This document shows positions 6,105 to 13,009 of a DNA stretch of 14,033 bases, piece after piece. The stretch comes from an uncultured Oscillospiraceae bacterium. Its GTDB lineage: Bacteria > Bacillota > Clostridia > Oscillospirales > Ruminococcaceae. The notes under the pieces were generated by a model. That model did not search any database. It was not told where the DNA came from and was given only the letters and a program-made list of their open reading frames with translations. Position numbers and translations under genes: made by a program. The stretch lies in contig USBI01000045.1 of assembly GCA_900552945.1 (NCBI GenBank), forward strand, positions 1-14,033, in the 5' to 3' direction. The first letter of the stretch is position 1; each line of letters begins with the position of its first letter.

Positions 6105-7850
6105 TCAGCAGTTGCAGCAGACGATGCCGCGTTCCGCATCCAGCGTGACGACGGCGCCGGTTTTGAGCAGGCTGGTGGCATTGGCCACGCCGACAAGCAC
6201 CGGCAGATCCATCGCCAATCCGGCAATTGCCGCGTGCGAATTGGACCCCGGCGTTTCGGTAATGATACCGGAACTGCGTTTGATGATATCAAACAGTGCG
6301 TTGGAGGTCTGCGGGATAACCAGAATATCTCCGTCTTTAAAGCTCTTCGCGGCTTCTTCCGGAGTTTTGCAGACGCACAGCCGCGCGCAGCAGCTTTTGC
6401 CCGTAATACCGGTACCGGTCGCAAGAACATGCCCGACGACATGGACTTTCATCAAGTTTGTAGTGCCTGAAATTCCAAGCGGTACCCCTGCCGTGATGAC
6501 GACCAGGTCGCCGTCACTGATGATACCGGTCTTTTCCGCCGCGTCCACCGCATGGTCGAACAACTCGTCCGTGTCATTTTCTTCCGGGATAAGCAGAGGT
6601 GTAACACCCCAGGAAAGGTTCATCTGACGGCAGACGTGCGGGCTGGTGGTACAGCCGATGATCGGCGCCTGCGGACGGTATTTGGAGATCATGCGGGCGG
6701 TTTTGCCGGATTTGGTTACCGTGACGACCGCCGCCGCACCAAGGTCATGCGCCGTGGTACAGGTCGCATGGGAAATGGCGTTGGTCACGTCAGGAGCCTC
6801 TTCATACCCGCGCATTTTAAAGCGTTTTTCGTAGTCGATATCCTGCTCCGCGCGAATGGCGATGCGCACCATGGTTTTGAGCGCCTCAACCGGGTAGAGT
6901 CCTGCCGCCGTTTCACCCGAAAGCATGATCGCGCTTGTCCCGTCGTAAATGGCGTTTGCAACGTCTGTAGACTCCGCACGGGTCGGGCGGGGATTCTTCA
7001 TCATGGAATCCAGCATCTGGGTGGCGGTGATGACCTGTTTCCCGGCGGTGTACGCCTTTTTGATCATCATCTTCTGAAGGACCGGAACATCCTCCAGCGG
7101 GATCTCAACGCCCATATCGCCGCGGGCGACCATCACGCCGTCCGCCACACGCAGAATAGCGTCCAGATTATCGACCCCTTCGGTGTTCTCGATCTTCGCG
7201 ATGATATTGATCCGGTCGCAGTGATGCTCATCTAAAATTTTGCGGATTTCCAGAATATCATCCGCCGAACGGGTAAAGGAAGCGGCGATGAAATCAAACC
7301 CGTTTTCAATACCGAATACAATATCGTCATAGTCTTTTTCGCTGATGTATGGCATGGAAAGTTTTACACCCGGTACATTGACCCCTTTCCGGTTGGAAAC
7401 ACGCCCGCCGTTTAAAACACGGCAGACAATGTCGGTATCAGTCACACTGACCACCGACATGGCGATCAATCCGTCATCCAGCAGGATGGTCGCTCCGGGA
7501 GTTACATCACCCGGAAGGTCCTTGTAGGAAATCGAACAGGTTTTCTCGTTCCCTTCGATCTCATTGGTCGTGAGGGTAAAGATCTGCCCTTCGGCAAGCT
7601 GGACCGCACCGTCTTTGAAGGTGCCGATGCGTATCTCAGGCCCCTTTGTATCGAGCAGGGTAGCGACCGGGAGATGCAGTTCCTCCCGCAGCCGTTTGAC
7701 GCGGTTGAGGTTCTTTTTGTGGTACTCATGATCGGCGTGAGAAAAGTTGAAACGCGCAGCGTTCATCCCTTCCAGCATTAACTCTTTGAGCACGTTGTCG
7801 TCATCCGTTGACGGGCCGAGCGTGCAAATAATCTTTGTCTTTCTTACCAT
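6105..7850 (-). CDS. pyk: Pyruvate kinase with C-terminal PEP-utiliser-like domain
   Basis: 581 aa, start ATG at 7850 with GGAGGG at 7858-7863. Converts phosphoenolpyruvate and ADP to pyruvate and ATP. Barrel motifs: FNFSH (34-38), LDTKGPEIR (66-74), KIENTEG with catalytic Lys219, GDMGVEIP (244-251), and MLDSMMKNPRPTRAE (279-293). Glu72 in TKGPE is the residue that marks K+-dependent pyruvate kinases, whereas K+-independent ones have Lys. After the usual C domain, residues about 500-581 form the extra mobile domain known from Bacillus enzymes, with ITETPGSNSHAAIAGL carrying the conserved SHAA. Total length matches the Bacillus-type enzyme (about 585 aa). It lies 23 bp downstream of the decarboxylase gamma gene on the same strand and is probably the last gene of that operon. 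Identification is secure. Confidence 0.97.
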   Translation of the reverse strand: MVRKTKIICTLGPSTDDDNVLKELMLEGMNAARFNFSHADHEYHKKNLNRVKRLREELHLPVATLLDTKGPEIRIGTFKDGAVQLAEGQIFTLTTNEIEGNEKTCSISYKDLPGDVTPGATILLDDGLIAMSVVSVTDTDIVCRVLNGGRVSNRKGVNVPGVKLSMPYISEKDYDDIVFGIENGFDFIAASFTRSADDILEIRKILDEHHCDRINIIAKIENTEGVDNLDAILRVADGVMVARGDMGVEIPLEDVPVLQKMMIKKAYTAGKQVITATQMLDSMMKNPRPTRAESTDVANAIYDGTSAIMLSGETAAGLYPVEALKTMVRIAIRAEQDIDYEKRFKMRGYEEAPDVTNAISHATCTTAHDLGAAAVVTVTKSGKTARMISKYRPQAPIIGCTTSPHVCRQMNLSWGVTPLLIPEENDTDELFDHAVDAAEKTGIISDGDLVVITAGVPLGISGTTNLMKVHVVGHVLATGTGITGKSCCARLCVCKTPEEAAKSFKDGDILVIPQTSNALFDIIKRSSGIITETPGSNSHAAIAGLAMDLPVLVGVANATSLLKTGAVVTLDAERGIVCCNC

Positions 7851-7873
7851 ACATTATCCCTCCAAAACCTGGC

Positions 7874-8026
7874 TTAACTGGTTTTTTTGTTTCCGTCTTT
7901 CTTTCGGTTTGTTACCCAAAGCATAATCTGCGTAACAATGTAGATGACAATGATTACGACGAAAATGGAGAGCATGCCCATCCACATTAAATTGAGCGAG
8001 GCCATTACAGCATTCATATCAAACAT
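7874..8026 (-). CDS. Small membrane subunit (gamma-like) of Na+-translocating decarboxylase
   Basis: A 50-aa protein starting ATG at 8026 with AGGAGG at 8036-8041 overlapping the stop codon of the beta-subunit gene; stop TAA at 7874-7876. It has one transmembrane helix (residues about 15-38, LSIFVVIIVIYIVTQIMLWV) and a basic, polar tail (NRKKDGNKKTS). This matches the topology and operon place of OadG-type gamma subunits, which hold the alpha and beta subunits together. It is shorter than typical gamma subunits (about 80-120 aa) and lacks the extended Pro/His-rich tail that binds zinc in the Klebsiella protein. The 14-bp distance to the beta gene and the shared strand make the assignment convincing even without strong sequence motifs. 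Confidence 0.78.
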   Translation of the reverse strand: MFDMNAVMASLNLMWMGMLSIFVVIIVIYIVTQIMLWVTNRKKDGNKKTS

Positions 8027-8040
8027 TTATAACGTCCTCC

Positions 8041-9192
8041 TTAGTGAATCATACCCGGTACAATACCGAGGATAACGCCGCCCGCAACGACCGAAGCGAT
8101 CTGCCCCGAAACGTTTGCGCCGACTGCGTGCATTAACAGATGGTTGGTCGGATCCGCTTCCAGTCCCAGTTTCTGAATGACACGGGAAGACATGGGGAAC
8201 GCCGAAATACCGGCCGCGCCGACCATCGGGTTGACCTTGTTTTTGCAGAAGATGTTGAGGATCTTCGCAAAAATAACACCCGCAAATGTATCAAACACAA
8301 ATGCGACCAGACCAAGTACCATGATGAAAAGGGTCTGAACATTGACGAAGTTTTCCGCTTTCATGCTGGCGGCAATGGTGATGCCGAGAACCAACGTAAT
8401 GAGGTTCGCAAGCTGGTTCTGCGCTGTTTCCGACATGGCGCGGAGCACACCGCACTCACGAATGAGGTTGCCGAACATAAGGAAGCCTACCAGAGCAAGA
8501 GAAGACGGCGCAACCAAACCGGCGATCAGCGAAACGATGATTGGGAACAGGATGCGGGTCATTCTGGAAACGCCCTGCGGATTGTAAGGCATTTTGATGG
8601 CACGTTCTTTCTTGGTTGTAACAAGTTTAATGGCAAGCGGCTGGATGATCGGAACCAATGCCATATAGGAATAAGCCGCAACCGCAATCGCGCCGATGTA
8701 ATCGCTCTTAAGTACCTGAGAGACCAGGATGGACGTCGGGCCGTCCGCCGCCCCGATGATACCGATGGACGCCGCGTTGCTCAGGTCAAAGCCGAGCAAA
8801 GTCGCCCCTGTGATGGTGAAGAAAATACCAAACTGTGCCGCCGCGCCGAACAGCAAAAGCTTCGGATTCGCGAGCAGCGGACCAAAGTCGATCATAGCGC
8901 CGATACCGATAAACAACAGAATCGGCAGCGCTTCAGACGCTTCAATACCAATGTCGAACATCCAGTCAATAATCCCCCGCACCGGGCCGATGCCCTCCAT
9001 GGTCTGGTCGATGACACCCGAAAACGGGATATTGACCAGAATCGCGCCAAATCCCATGGGAAGAAGCAGCGCGGGTTCCAACTGCTTTTTGATCGCGAGA
9101 AAAATTAACAATCCGCCTATGACGAACATAACCCAGTTTCTCCAACTATCCGGAGTAAACAATGCGGCAATGCCCTCAACTAAAAACTCCAT
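8041..9192 (-). CDS. oadB: Na+-translocating carboxylic acid decarboxylase, beta subunit
   Basis: 383 aa polytopic membrane protein, start ATG at 9192 with AAGGAG at 9202-9207. It is the Na+-channel subunit of the biotin-dependent decarboxylases for oxaloacetate, methylmalonyl-CoA or glutaconyl-CoA, which export Na+ while splitting CO2 from carboxybiotin. Family hallmarks: GIIGAADGPTSI (Asp150, equivalent to the essential Asp of Klebsiella OadB), NPMVGAAGISAFPMSSRV, and NHLLMHAVGANVSGQIASVVAGG near the C terminus. Length fits the shorter beta subunits of Gram-positive systems. The alpha subunit and biotin carrier are not in this window, so the substrate cannot be fixed; the downstream pyk makes oxaloacetate attractive but unproven. 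It is followed at 14 bp by the gamma gene. Confidence 0.93.
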   Translation of the reverse strand: MEFLVEGIAALFTPDSWRNWVMFVIGGLLIFLAIKKQLEPALLLPMGFGAILVNIPFSGVIDQTMEGIGPVRGIIDWMFDIGIEASEALPILLFIGIGAMIDFGPLLANPKLLLFGAAAQFGIFFTITGATLLGFDLSNAASIGIIGAADGPTSILVSQVLKSDYIGAIAVAAYSYMALVPIIQPLAIKLVTTKKERAIKMPYNPQGVSRMTRILFPIIVSLIAGLVAPSSLALVGFLMFGNLIRECGVLRAMSETAQNQLANLITLVLGITIAASMKAENFVNVQTLFIMVLGLVAFVFDTFAGVIFAKILNIFCKNKVNPMVGAAGISAFPMSSRVIQKLGLEADPTNHLLMHAVGANVSGQIASVVAGGVILGIVPGMIH

Positions 9193-9248
9193 TCTTTGAT
9201 TCTCCTTGTTTTTATGATTCGGTTTGTTTTGTCAGGTTGCTAAAAAGA

Positions 9249-9280
9249 AAGAAGTTCTTCTTACATCAGCGACTCTCCTT
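9249..9280 (-). promoter_or_regulatory. Possible start-stop minimal ORF in the oadB leader
   Basis: On the - strand AAGGAG (9275-9280) lies 8 nt before ATG-TAA (9261-9266), a start codon followed at once by a stop codon. An A/T-rich 5-bp hairpin (9249-9262) and a T-rich run follow. It could trap ribosomes or be a remnant or chance match. No clear promoter was found in the 102 bp between dedA and oadB. Confidence 0.3.
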
Positions 9281-9294
9281 GCATTCAGTTTTTA

Positions 9295-9912
9295 TCAATC
9301 CTGTTTGTCACAGGGATCAACCTTTTTCCGCCGCCGCAGGATGAAACGGATCACCAGCACGGCAACCACCACCAGAGCGATGGGAATAAGGATCATTTTA
9401 TATTGTTCGTAATATTCTGTCGCAAGCTCCCAGTTTTCCGCCAGAAGAAAGCCCAGCGCCAACAACACGCTGTTCCAGACCGCCACGCCGATGGCCGTTG
9501 ACAGAAGGTACGACCAGATGTTCTGGCGTGAGATGCCCGCGATAAAAGAAATATAGGTGCGGCACAGAGGGATCACCCGCCCTACGCCGCTGGCAAACGA
9601 AGCGTACTGCGCGTATTTTTTTCGGGAGGCGTCCAGCCCTTTCTGCATTTTGGGGAACCGGCGCCCGATTTTTTCCACCAGCGGGTATCCCCCGAAATAG
9701 CCGATGATATAGCAGGCGAGCGCGCCCAGCACACCGGCAATGGTGCTCAGCAGCAGAATCTCCCAATACGCCCAGCCGCTTTGTGACGCGACCGCGCCGG
9801 AAAACGGCAGCACGATCTCGCTCGGAAGCGGAAAGCATGCGTACTCCAGTAATATTAACACAAACACCCCAATAAGTCCATAATCGCGGACGGCATCCAT
9901 TACAAACTCCAT
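9295..9912 (-). CDS. DedA-family (VTT domain) membrane protein
   Basis: 205 aa, start ATG at 9912 with GGAGG at 9920-9924. Carries the DedA motifs: an acidic/proline re-entrant segment LLEYACFPLPSE (residues 21-32) and GVGRVIPLCRTYISFIAGIS (109-128) with the conserved Arg112, Pro115 and Arg118, plus four to five hydrophobic segments and a basic C-terminal tail (RRRKK). DedA proteins act as lipid scramblases/flippases; some recycle undecaprenyl phosphate, the carrier for cell-wall precursors, or phosphatidylethanolamine. Lies 54 bp after tcdA on the same strand and 102 bp before oadB. Family is certain; substrate is not visible from sequence. Confidence 0.93.
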   Translation of the reverse strand: MEFVMDAVRDYGLIGVFVLILLEYACFPLPSEIVLPFSGAVASQSGWAYWEILLLSTIAGVLGALACYIIGYFGGYPLVEKIGRRFPKMQKGLDASRKKYAQYASFASGVGRVIPLCRTYISFIAGISRQNIWSYLLSTAIGVAVWNSVLLALGFLLAENWELATEYYEQYKMILIPIALVVVAVLVIRFILRRRKKVDPCDKQD

Positions 9913-9966
9913 ATAAAATCCTCCGAGAAAGCTGTTTTTTACTAGTTTATGAGGCTTTATCTGCTC

Positions 9967-10680
9967 TCATTCCCGGAGGGTATGAATCAAGTCTTTGATG
10001 ACTTCTCCGGCGATCATCAACCCGGCGGCCGGCGGGACAAACGAAATGCTGCCCGGCGTCTGCCGCTTTCCGGAGATCTCTTCGGAAGGGGCAGGCGTTA
10101 AGGGTGGCTCGTCAGAATACAGCACCTTCAGGTGACTGACGCCGCGCGCCTTCAGTTCCCGGCGCATAACGCGCGCAAGCGGGCAAACGGAAGTTTTGTA
10201 GACATCTGTGATGCGGAACCGGAACGGATCGAGCTTGTTACCTGTGCCCATACAGCTGATGAGCGGCACGCCTGTCTGTTCGGCCGTCACCGCAAGGGCG
10301 ATTTTGGCCGAAACGGTGTCGATGGCATCCACAATGTAATCGTACCCGGAAAGCTCAAACCGGCCGACGTTATCCGGCAGCAGGAAGGAATCGAGCGCGG
10401 TGATGTTCAAGTCGGGATTGATGTCCAGCGCACGGCGGCGGAACACCTCCACCTTTTTCATGCCGAGGGTGCTGTGCAGCGCAATGATCTGCCGGTTAAG
10501 ATTGGTCAACCCCACCGTGTCGTGATCCACCACCGTGATCGAACCGATACCGCCGCGCACAAGCGCTTCTCCGGCAAAACCGCCCACGCCACCGACGCCG
10601 AACAGGATCACCCTGCACTGTTTTAACCGTTCCATCGCCGCCCTGCCCAACAGCAGTTCCGTTCGGGAATTCTGATCCAG
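9967..10680 (-). CDS. tcdA: tRNA threonylcarbamoyladenosine dehydratase TcdA, likely CTG start
   Basis: 237 aa if started at CTG 10680 (first ATG in frame is at 10650, 10 codons later, and another at 10635). E1/ThiF-like enzyme that uses ATP to cyclise t6A37 of tRNA to ct6A. Motifs: nucleotide-binding GVGGVGGF, VDHDTVGLTNLNRQI, and the CPLARVMRREL segment with the conserved Cys. The reason for the upstream start: CTG is followed by DQNSRTELLLGR, matching the usual TcdA N terminus (MDQFSRTELLLG), and AAGGAG at 10689-10694 lies 8 nt before CTG, whereas the ATG at 10650 has no ribosome binding site. The frame is closed by TAA further upstream with no ATG, GTG or TTG between. First gene of the leftward tcdA-dedA-oadB-gamma-pyk run. 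Function call secure; start unusual. Confidence 0.9.
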   Translation of the reverse strand: MDQNSRTELLLGRAAMERLKQCRVILFGVGGVGGFAGEALVRGGIGSITVVDHDTVGLTNLNRQIIALHSTLGMKKVEVFRRRALDINPDLNITALDSFLLPDNVGRFELSGYDYIVDAIDTVSAKIALAVTAEQTGVPLISCMGTGNKLDPFRFRITDVYKTSVCPLARVMRRELKARGVSHLKVLYSDEPPLTPAPSEEISGKRQTPGSISFVPPAAGLMIAGEVIKDLIHTLRE

Positions 10681-10688
10681 ACCGCTCG

Positions 10689-10694
10689 CTCCTT
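10689..10694 (-). promoter_or_regulatory. Ribosome binding site pointing to a CTG start of tcdA
   Basis: AAGGAG on the - strand, 8 nt upstream of CTG (10678-10680). No other in-frame start codon lies at a usable distance from it. Confidence 0.65.
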
Positions 10695-10740
10695 CCTGTT
10701 TTAAGTGGTTGATTGCGAAAAATATCCGCCATTATTCTTT

Positions 10741-10769
10741 ATTATAGCAAGCAGCCGATCTCCGGTAAA
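10741..10769 (-). promoter_or_regulatory. Predicted promoter of tcdA
   Basis: On the - strand TTTACC (complement of 10764-10769), 17-bp spacer, and consensus TATAAT (complement of 10741-10746), about 60 bp upstream of the proposed start codon. Confidence 0.6.
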
Positions 10770-10789
10770 GAGTTTTCCGAAATTTAACT

Positions 10790-10817
10790 TTGATTTTACA
10801 TTTGCCTGTGTTAGGAT
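10790..10817 (+). promoter_or_regulatory. Predicted promoter of the pentapeptide-repeat gene
   Basis: TTGATT (10790-10795), 16-bp spacer, and TAGGAT (10812-10817) preceded by an extended -10 TG at 10809-10810. Both hexamers are imperfect. Confidence 0.4.
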
Positions 10818-10848
10818 AAAGGTAACATATTTTAAAGCAGGTGCGATC

Positions 10849-11457
10849 ATGGAAATCATACAAAACGAACACATTTACGAACAGGAAGACTTTTCCGGAC
10901 TGGACCTGACCGACGCGGAACTTTGCAAAGTCCGCTTCAAAAAATGCAGTTTCAAAGGCACACGGCTCAGCGGAATGCATGCCGCCGGGTGCGTGTTTGA
11001 AGAATGCGATTTTTCATTTGCCCGGTTAAACGACTGCTTTCTGGAAGGCGGCGGATTTCTCAACTGCACCTTTCAGGGGGCGAGCTTATTTGCCGCCGAG
11101 CTTTCCGGCTGCAAATGCACCGGGAGCAGTTTCTGCGGAGCAGGTTTAACCGCTCTTACCCTTTCCGGAGGGGATTACTCATTTACCAACTTTAACGGGA
11201 GCGATCTGCACGGCTGGGATCTGCACGGCATTAAGCTGGAACACGCATTCCTGCAAAACTGCGATCTGAGCAAAGCGGATTTGCGCAAGAGCGATTTGAG
11301 CTATGCCGTTTTATCCGGTTCCAATCTGGAAAAAGCGGATCTGCGCGGCGCGGAGATGAAAGGGATCGATTTTCGCTCCCTGCGGCTCAAGAACACCCGG
11401 ATCGACCCGGTGCAGGCCATTCAGGTGGCGGAGTCATTCGGATGCACCTGCCGTTGA
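10849..11457 (+). CDS. Pentapeptide-repeat protein (Qnr/MfpA-like fold)
   Basis: 202 aa from ATG 10849. An upstream in-frame ATG at 10705 would run through the promoter and is unlikely. The ribosome binding site is weak (AGGTG at 10839-10843). From residue 15 to 185 a Phe, Leu or similar hydrophobic residue falls at nearly every fifth position (F15, L20, L25, F30, F35, L40 ... L180, I185; Ala45 and Cys90 are the visible exceptions). This gives about 35 uninterrupted pentapeptides and a right-handed quadrilateral beta-helix of eight to nine coils. Rod length is close to the DNA-mimicking gyrase-protecting proteins MfpA and Qnr, and no loop interrupts the register, as in MfpA. Cys is abundant (12). 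A resistance role is only a possibility; most pentapeptide proteins are uncharacterised. A PAP2 phosphatase gene follows 35 bp downstream. Confidence 0.88.
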   Translation: MEIIQNEHIYEQEDFSGLDLTDAELCKVRFKKCSFKGTRLSGMHAAGCVFEECDFSFARLNDCFLEGGGFLNCTFQGASLFAAELSGCKCTGSSFCGAGLTALTLSGGDYSFTNFNGSDLHGWDLHGIKLEHAFLQNCDLSKADLRKSDLSYAVLSGSNLEKADLRGAEMKGIDFRSLRLKNTRIDPVQAIQVAESFGCTCR

Positions 11458-11477
11458 GCACGCAACCCGTTGTAAAA

Positions 11478-11484
11478 AAGGAGG
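11478..11484 (+). promoter_or_regulatory. Ribosome binding site fixing a TTG start of the PAP2 gene
   Basis: AAGGAGG lies 8 nt before TTG at 11493. The alternative ATG at 11442 overlaps the previous gene and has no ribosome binding site. Confidence 0.75.
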
Positions 11485-11492
11485 ACGAGCGT

Positions 11493-11993
11493 TTGACCGC
11501 CGCACAGTATCAACATCTTTCAAACTGGTTTCAAAAAAGGCCGAAGCTGCTGCGGCTGCTTGCTTTCTGCTGCAAACGGCTTCCTCTGGCTTTATATGCC
11601 GGCTATCCCGTGCTTTTACTTTTGCTGCTTTTTATGTGGGACCCGCGTTTCTGGCGGGTGCTGTACGCCCCTGCCGCCGCTTTCCTGCTTATCACCCTAC
11701 TGCGCAGGGTGATCAACGCGAAGCGCCCGTATGAACAGCCGGGCTTTGTTCCGCTCATTTCAAAAGACACACGCGGCAAATCCTTTCCCAGCCGGCACGC
11801 GGGTTCCGCCGCCGCCATCACCGCCGCGTTCTGGTACATCCACCCGGCGGCGGGCGTTGTCTGCGCGGTGATTTCGCTCATCCTGTGTGCCGCGCGCCCT
11901 CTTGCCGGCGTTCATTTTGTGCGGGATGTTGTTTTCGGCGTTCTCATTGGGCTTGCAGTAAGCGTTCCGCTTTTGCTGTTCCCGCCGTTGTAA
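11493..11993 (+). CDS. PAP2-family membrane phosphatase
   Basis: 166 aa from TTG 11493. Type-2 phosphatidic acid phosphatase with the three-part signature in order: an Arg/Lys-x6-Arg-Pro stretch (RRVINAKRP), SFPSRH with the essential His, and ARPLAGVHFVRD matching SR-x5-H-x3-D with Ala for Ser. Hydrophobic segments surround these motifs, so the active site faces the outer side of the membrane, as in undecaprenyl-pyrophosphate phosphatases of the BcrC/PgpB type. Those recycle the cell-wall lipid carrier and can give bacitracin resistance. The substrate here is inferred from size and fold only. The gene lies 35 bp after the pentapeptide-repeat gene, probably as one transcript, and ends in a bidirectional terminator. 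Confidence 0.9.
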   Translation: MTAAQYQHLSNWFQKRPKLLRLLAFCCKRLPLALYAGYPVLLLLLLFMWDPRFWRVLYAPAAAFLLITLLRRVINAKRPYEQPGFVPLISKDTRGKSFPSRHAGSAAAITAAFWYIHPAAGVVCAVISLILCAARPLAGVHFVRDVVFGVLIGLAVSVPLLLFPPL

Positions 11994-12014
11994 ATAAAAT
12001 CCTGACCCGATTTT

Positions 12015-12048
12015 AAAAAAGCACCCGTCAAAAGACGGGTGCTTTTTT
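12015..12048. terminator. Bidirectional rho-independent terminator
   Basis: Perfect 9-bp stem GCACCCGTC (12021-12029) with GACGGGTGC (12034-12042), AAAA loop, six A before and six T after. It ends the pentapeptide/PAP2 unit on the + strand and the EamA transporter gene (stop at 12050) on the - strand. Confidence 0.93.
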
Positions 12049-12049
12049 C

Positions 12050-12919
12050 TTATTGACCGGTCTGCCCACGGCGGTTGTAGAGAAACATGACGACCGACAC
12101 TCCACAGATGACGACATAACCCGCAAAGCTCAGCAGGTCCGGGACCTGTCCGAACAGGAAAAAGCCCATCAGCGCCGCGAAAATGACCTGGGTGTAATCG
12201 AACACCGAAATTTCACGCGCCGGGGCGAACGAGTACGCCGCCGTGACCGAAAACTGACCGCCTGCCGCCGCAAGGCCGGCGAGCAGAAGAAAGCCCAGCT
12301 GCTCCAGCGACATGGGATGAAAATCAAACAGCAGAAACGGGAGCATGCTCAGGCAGGAAAATGCGGAAAAGAAAAAGACAATAAATGTTCCCCGTTCCCC
12401 ATGCAGGGTGAGGTAACGCACCGCCGTATAAGCCACCCCTGCGCCCAGAGCGCCTATGACGCCTGCCAGTGCGGGAACAATGTCTGAAAACGCGGCGCCG
12501 CCCGGCTTTACGATGAGCAGCACGCCGCAGAATGCCGCAAGTACAGCGAACAACTGAAACGGGCGGATCCGCTCTTTGAGCAGGAACACCGAAGCGAACA
12601 CCGCAAAAAAGGGCGCCAGCTTGCCCAGCATGGAAGCGTCGGACAGCAGCAGGTGATCCACCGCGTAATAATTGCCCAGAATGCCGATGGTGCCGCAGAC
12701 CGAGCGCAGCAGAAAAAATTTAAGATTCTCCCGCTTAAAGTGAAATCCATCCCCCGAGCGCAGCAGCACCAGCGCGAACGCGACTGCGACCAGGTTTCGG
12801 AAAAAGCTCTTCTGCGGGGACGGCAGATCGCCGGAAAGCCGGACGAAGGTGTTCATCAGCGCAAAGCAGAAGGCGGAGGAAAGGATGCAAAGCACCCCTT
12901 TTGTTTTTGTACGATCCAT
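12050..12919 (-). CDS. EamA/DMT-family transporter
   Basis: 289 aa from ATG 12919, chosen because AGGAG at 12930-12934 precedes it. The frame also has ATGs at 12973 and 12946, without comparable sites. Two EamA repeats with about ten transmembrane segments: repeat one begins TKTKGVLCILSSAFCFALMN and ends around LLKERI / LLIVKPGG; repeat two begins near PALAGVIGALGAGVAYTAVRYL and ends with a short basic tail. The LLKER-type segment between helices and the ISVFDYTQVIFAALMGFFLFGQ end of repeat two are typical. Such transporters export or import metabolites (amino acids, nucleotide derivatives, others); the substrate cannot be told. It is separated from the upstream nitroreductase gene by a terminator, so it needs its own promoter or read-through. 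Confidence 0.9.
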   Translation of the reverse strand: MDRTKTKGVLCILSSAFCFALMNTFVRLSGDLPSPQKSFFRNLVAVAFALVLLRSGDGFHFKRENLKFFLLRSVCGTIGILGNYYAVDHLLLSDASMLGKLAPFFAVFASVFLLKERIRPFQLFAVLAAFCGVLLIVKPGGAAFSDIVPALAGVIGALGAGVAYTAVRYLTLHGERGTFIVFFFSAFSCLSMLPFLLFDFHPMSLEQLGFLLLAGLAAAGGQFSVTAAYSFAPAREISVFDYTQVIFAALMGFFLFGQVPDLLSFAGYVVICGVSVVMFLYNRRGQTGQ

Positions 12920-12971
12920 TGAAAAAAGACTCCTGTGTGATTTCATTTGCCGGAAAAGCCGCCCCACAAAC

Positions 12972-12999
12972 AAAAAACCGGAGCCGCACAGGCCCCGGT
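12972..12999 (-). terminator. Rho-independent terminator of the nitroreductase gene
   Basis: On the - strand ACCGGGGCC / GGCTCCGGT (12991-12999 with 12977-12985, 9 bp with one G-U), 5-nt loop, followed by six T. It lies 10 bp after the nitroreductase stop codon. Confidence 0.88.
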
Positions 13000-13009
13000 C
13001 TTCTGGGGG

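Noticed and set aside
6552..7235. A + strand open frame (227 codons) opposite pyk
   Set aside because: Rich in Arg, His, Gly and Val with no family features and no ribosome site; it is the mirror of a well-defined pyruvate kinase.
8140..9108. A long + strand open frame (322 codons) opposite oadB
   Set aside because: Its product is a low-complexity mix rich in Arg, His, Asp and Asn with no motif, as expected for the antisense of a membrane-protein gene; no ribosome binding site. oadB on the other strand is clear.
10496..10732. A 78-codon - strand frame starting just upstream of tcdA
   Set aside because: It overlaps the tcdA start in another frame, has no ribosome site, and lies within the predicted tcdA leader; tcdA explains the region.
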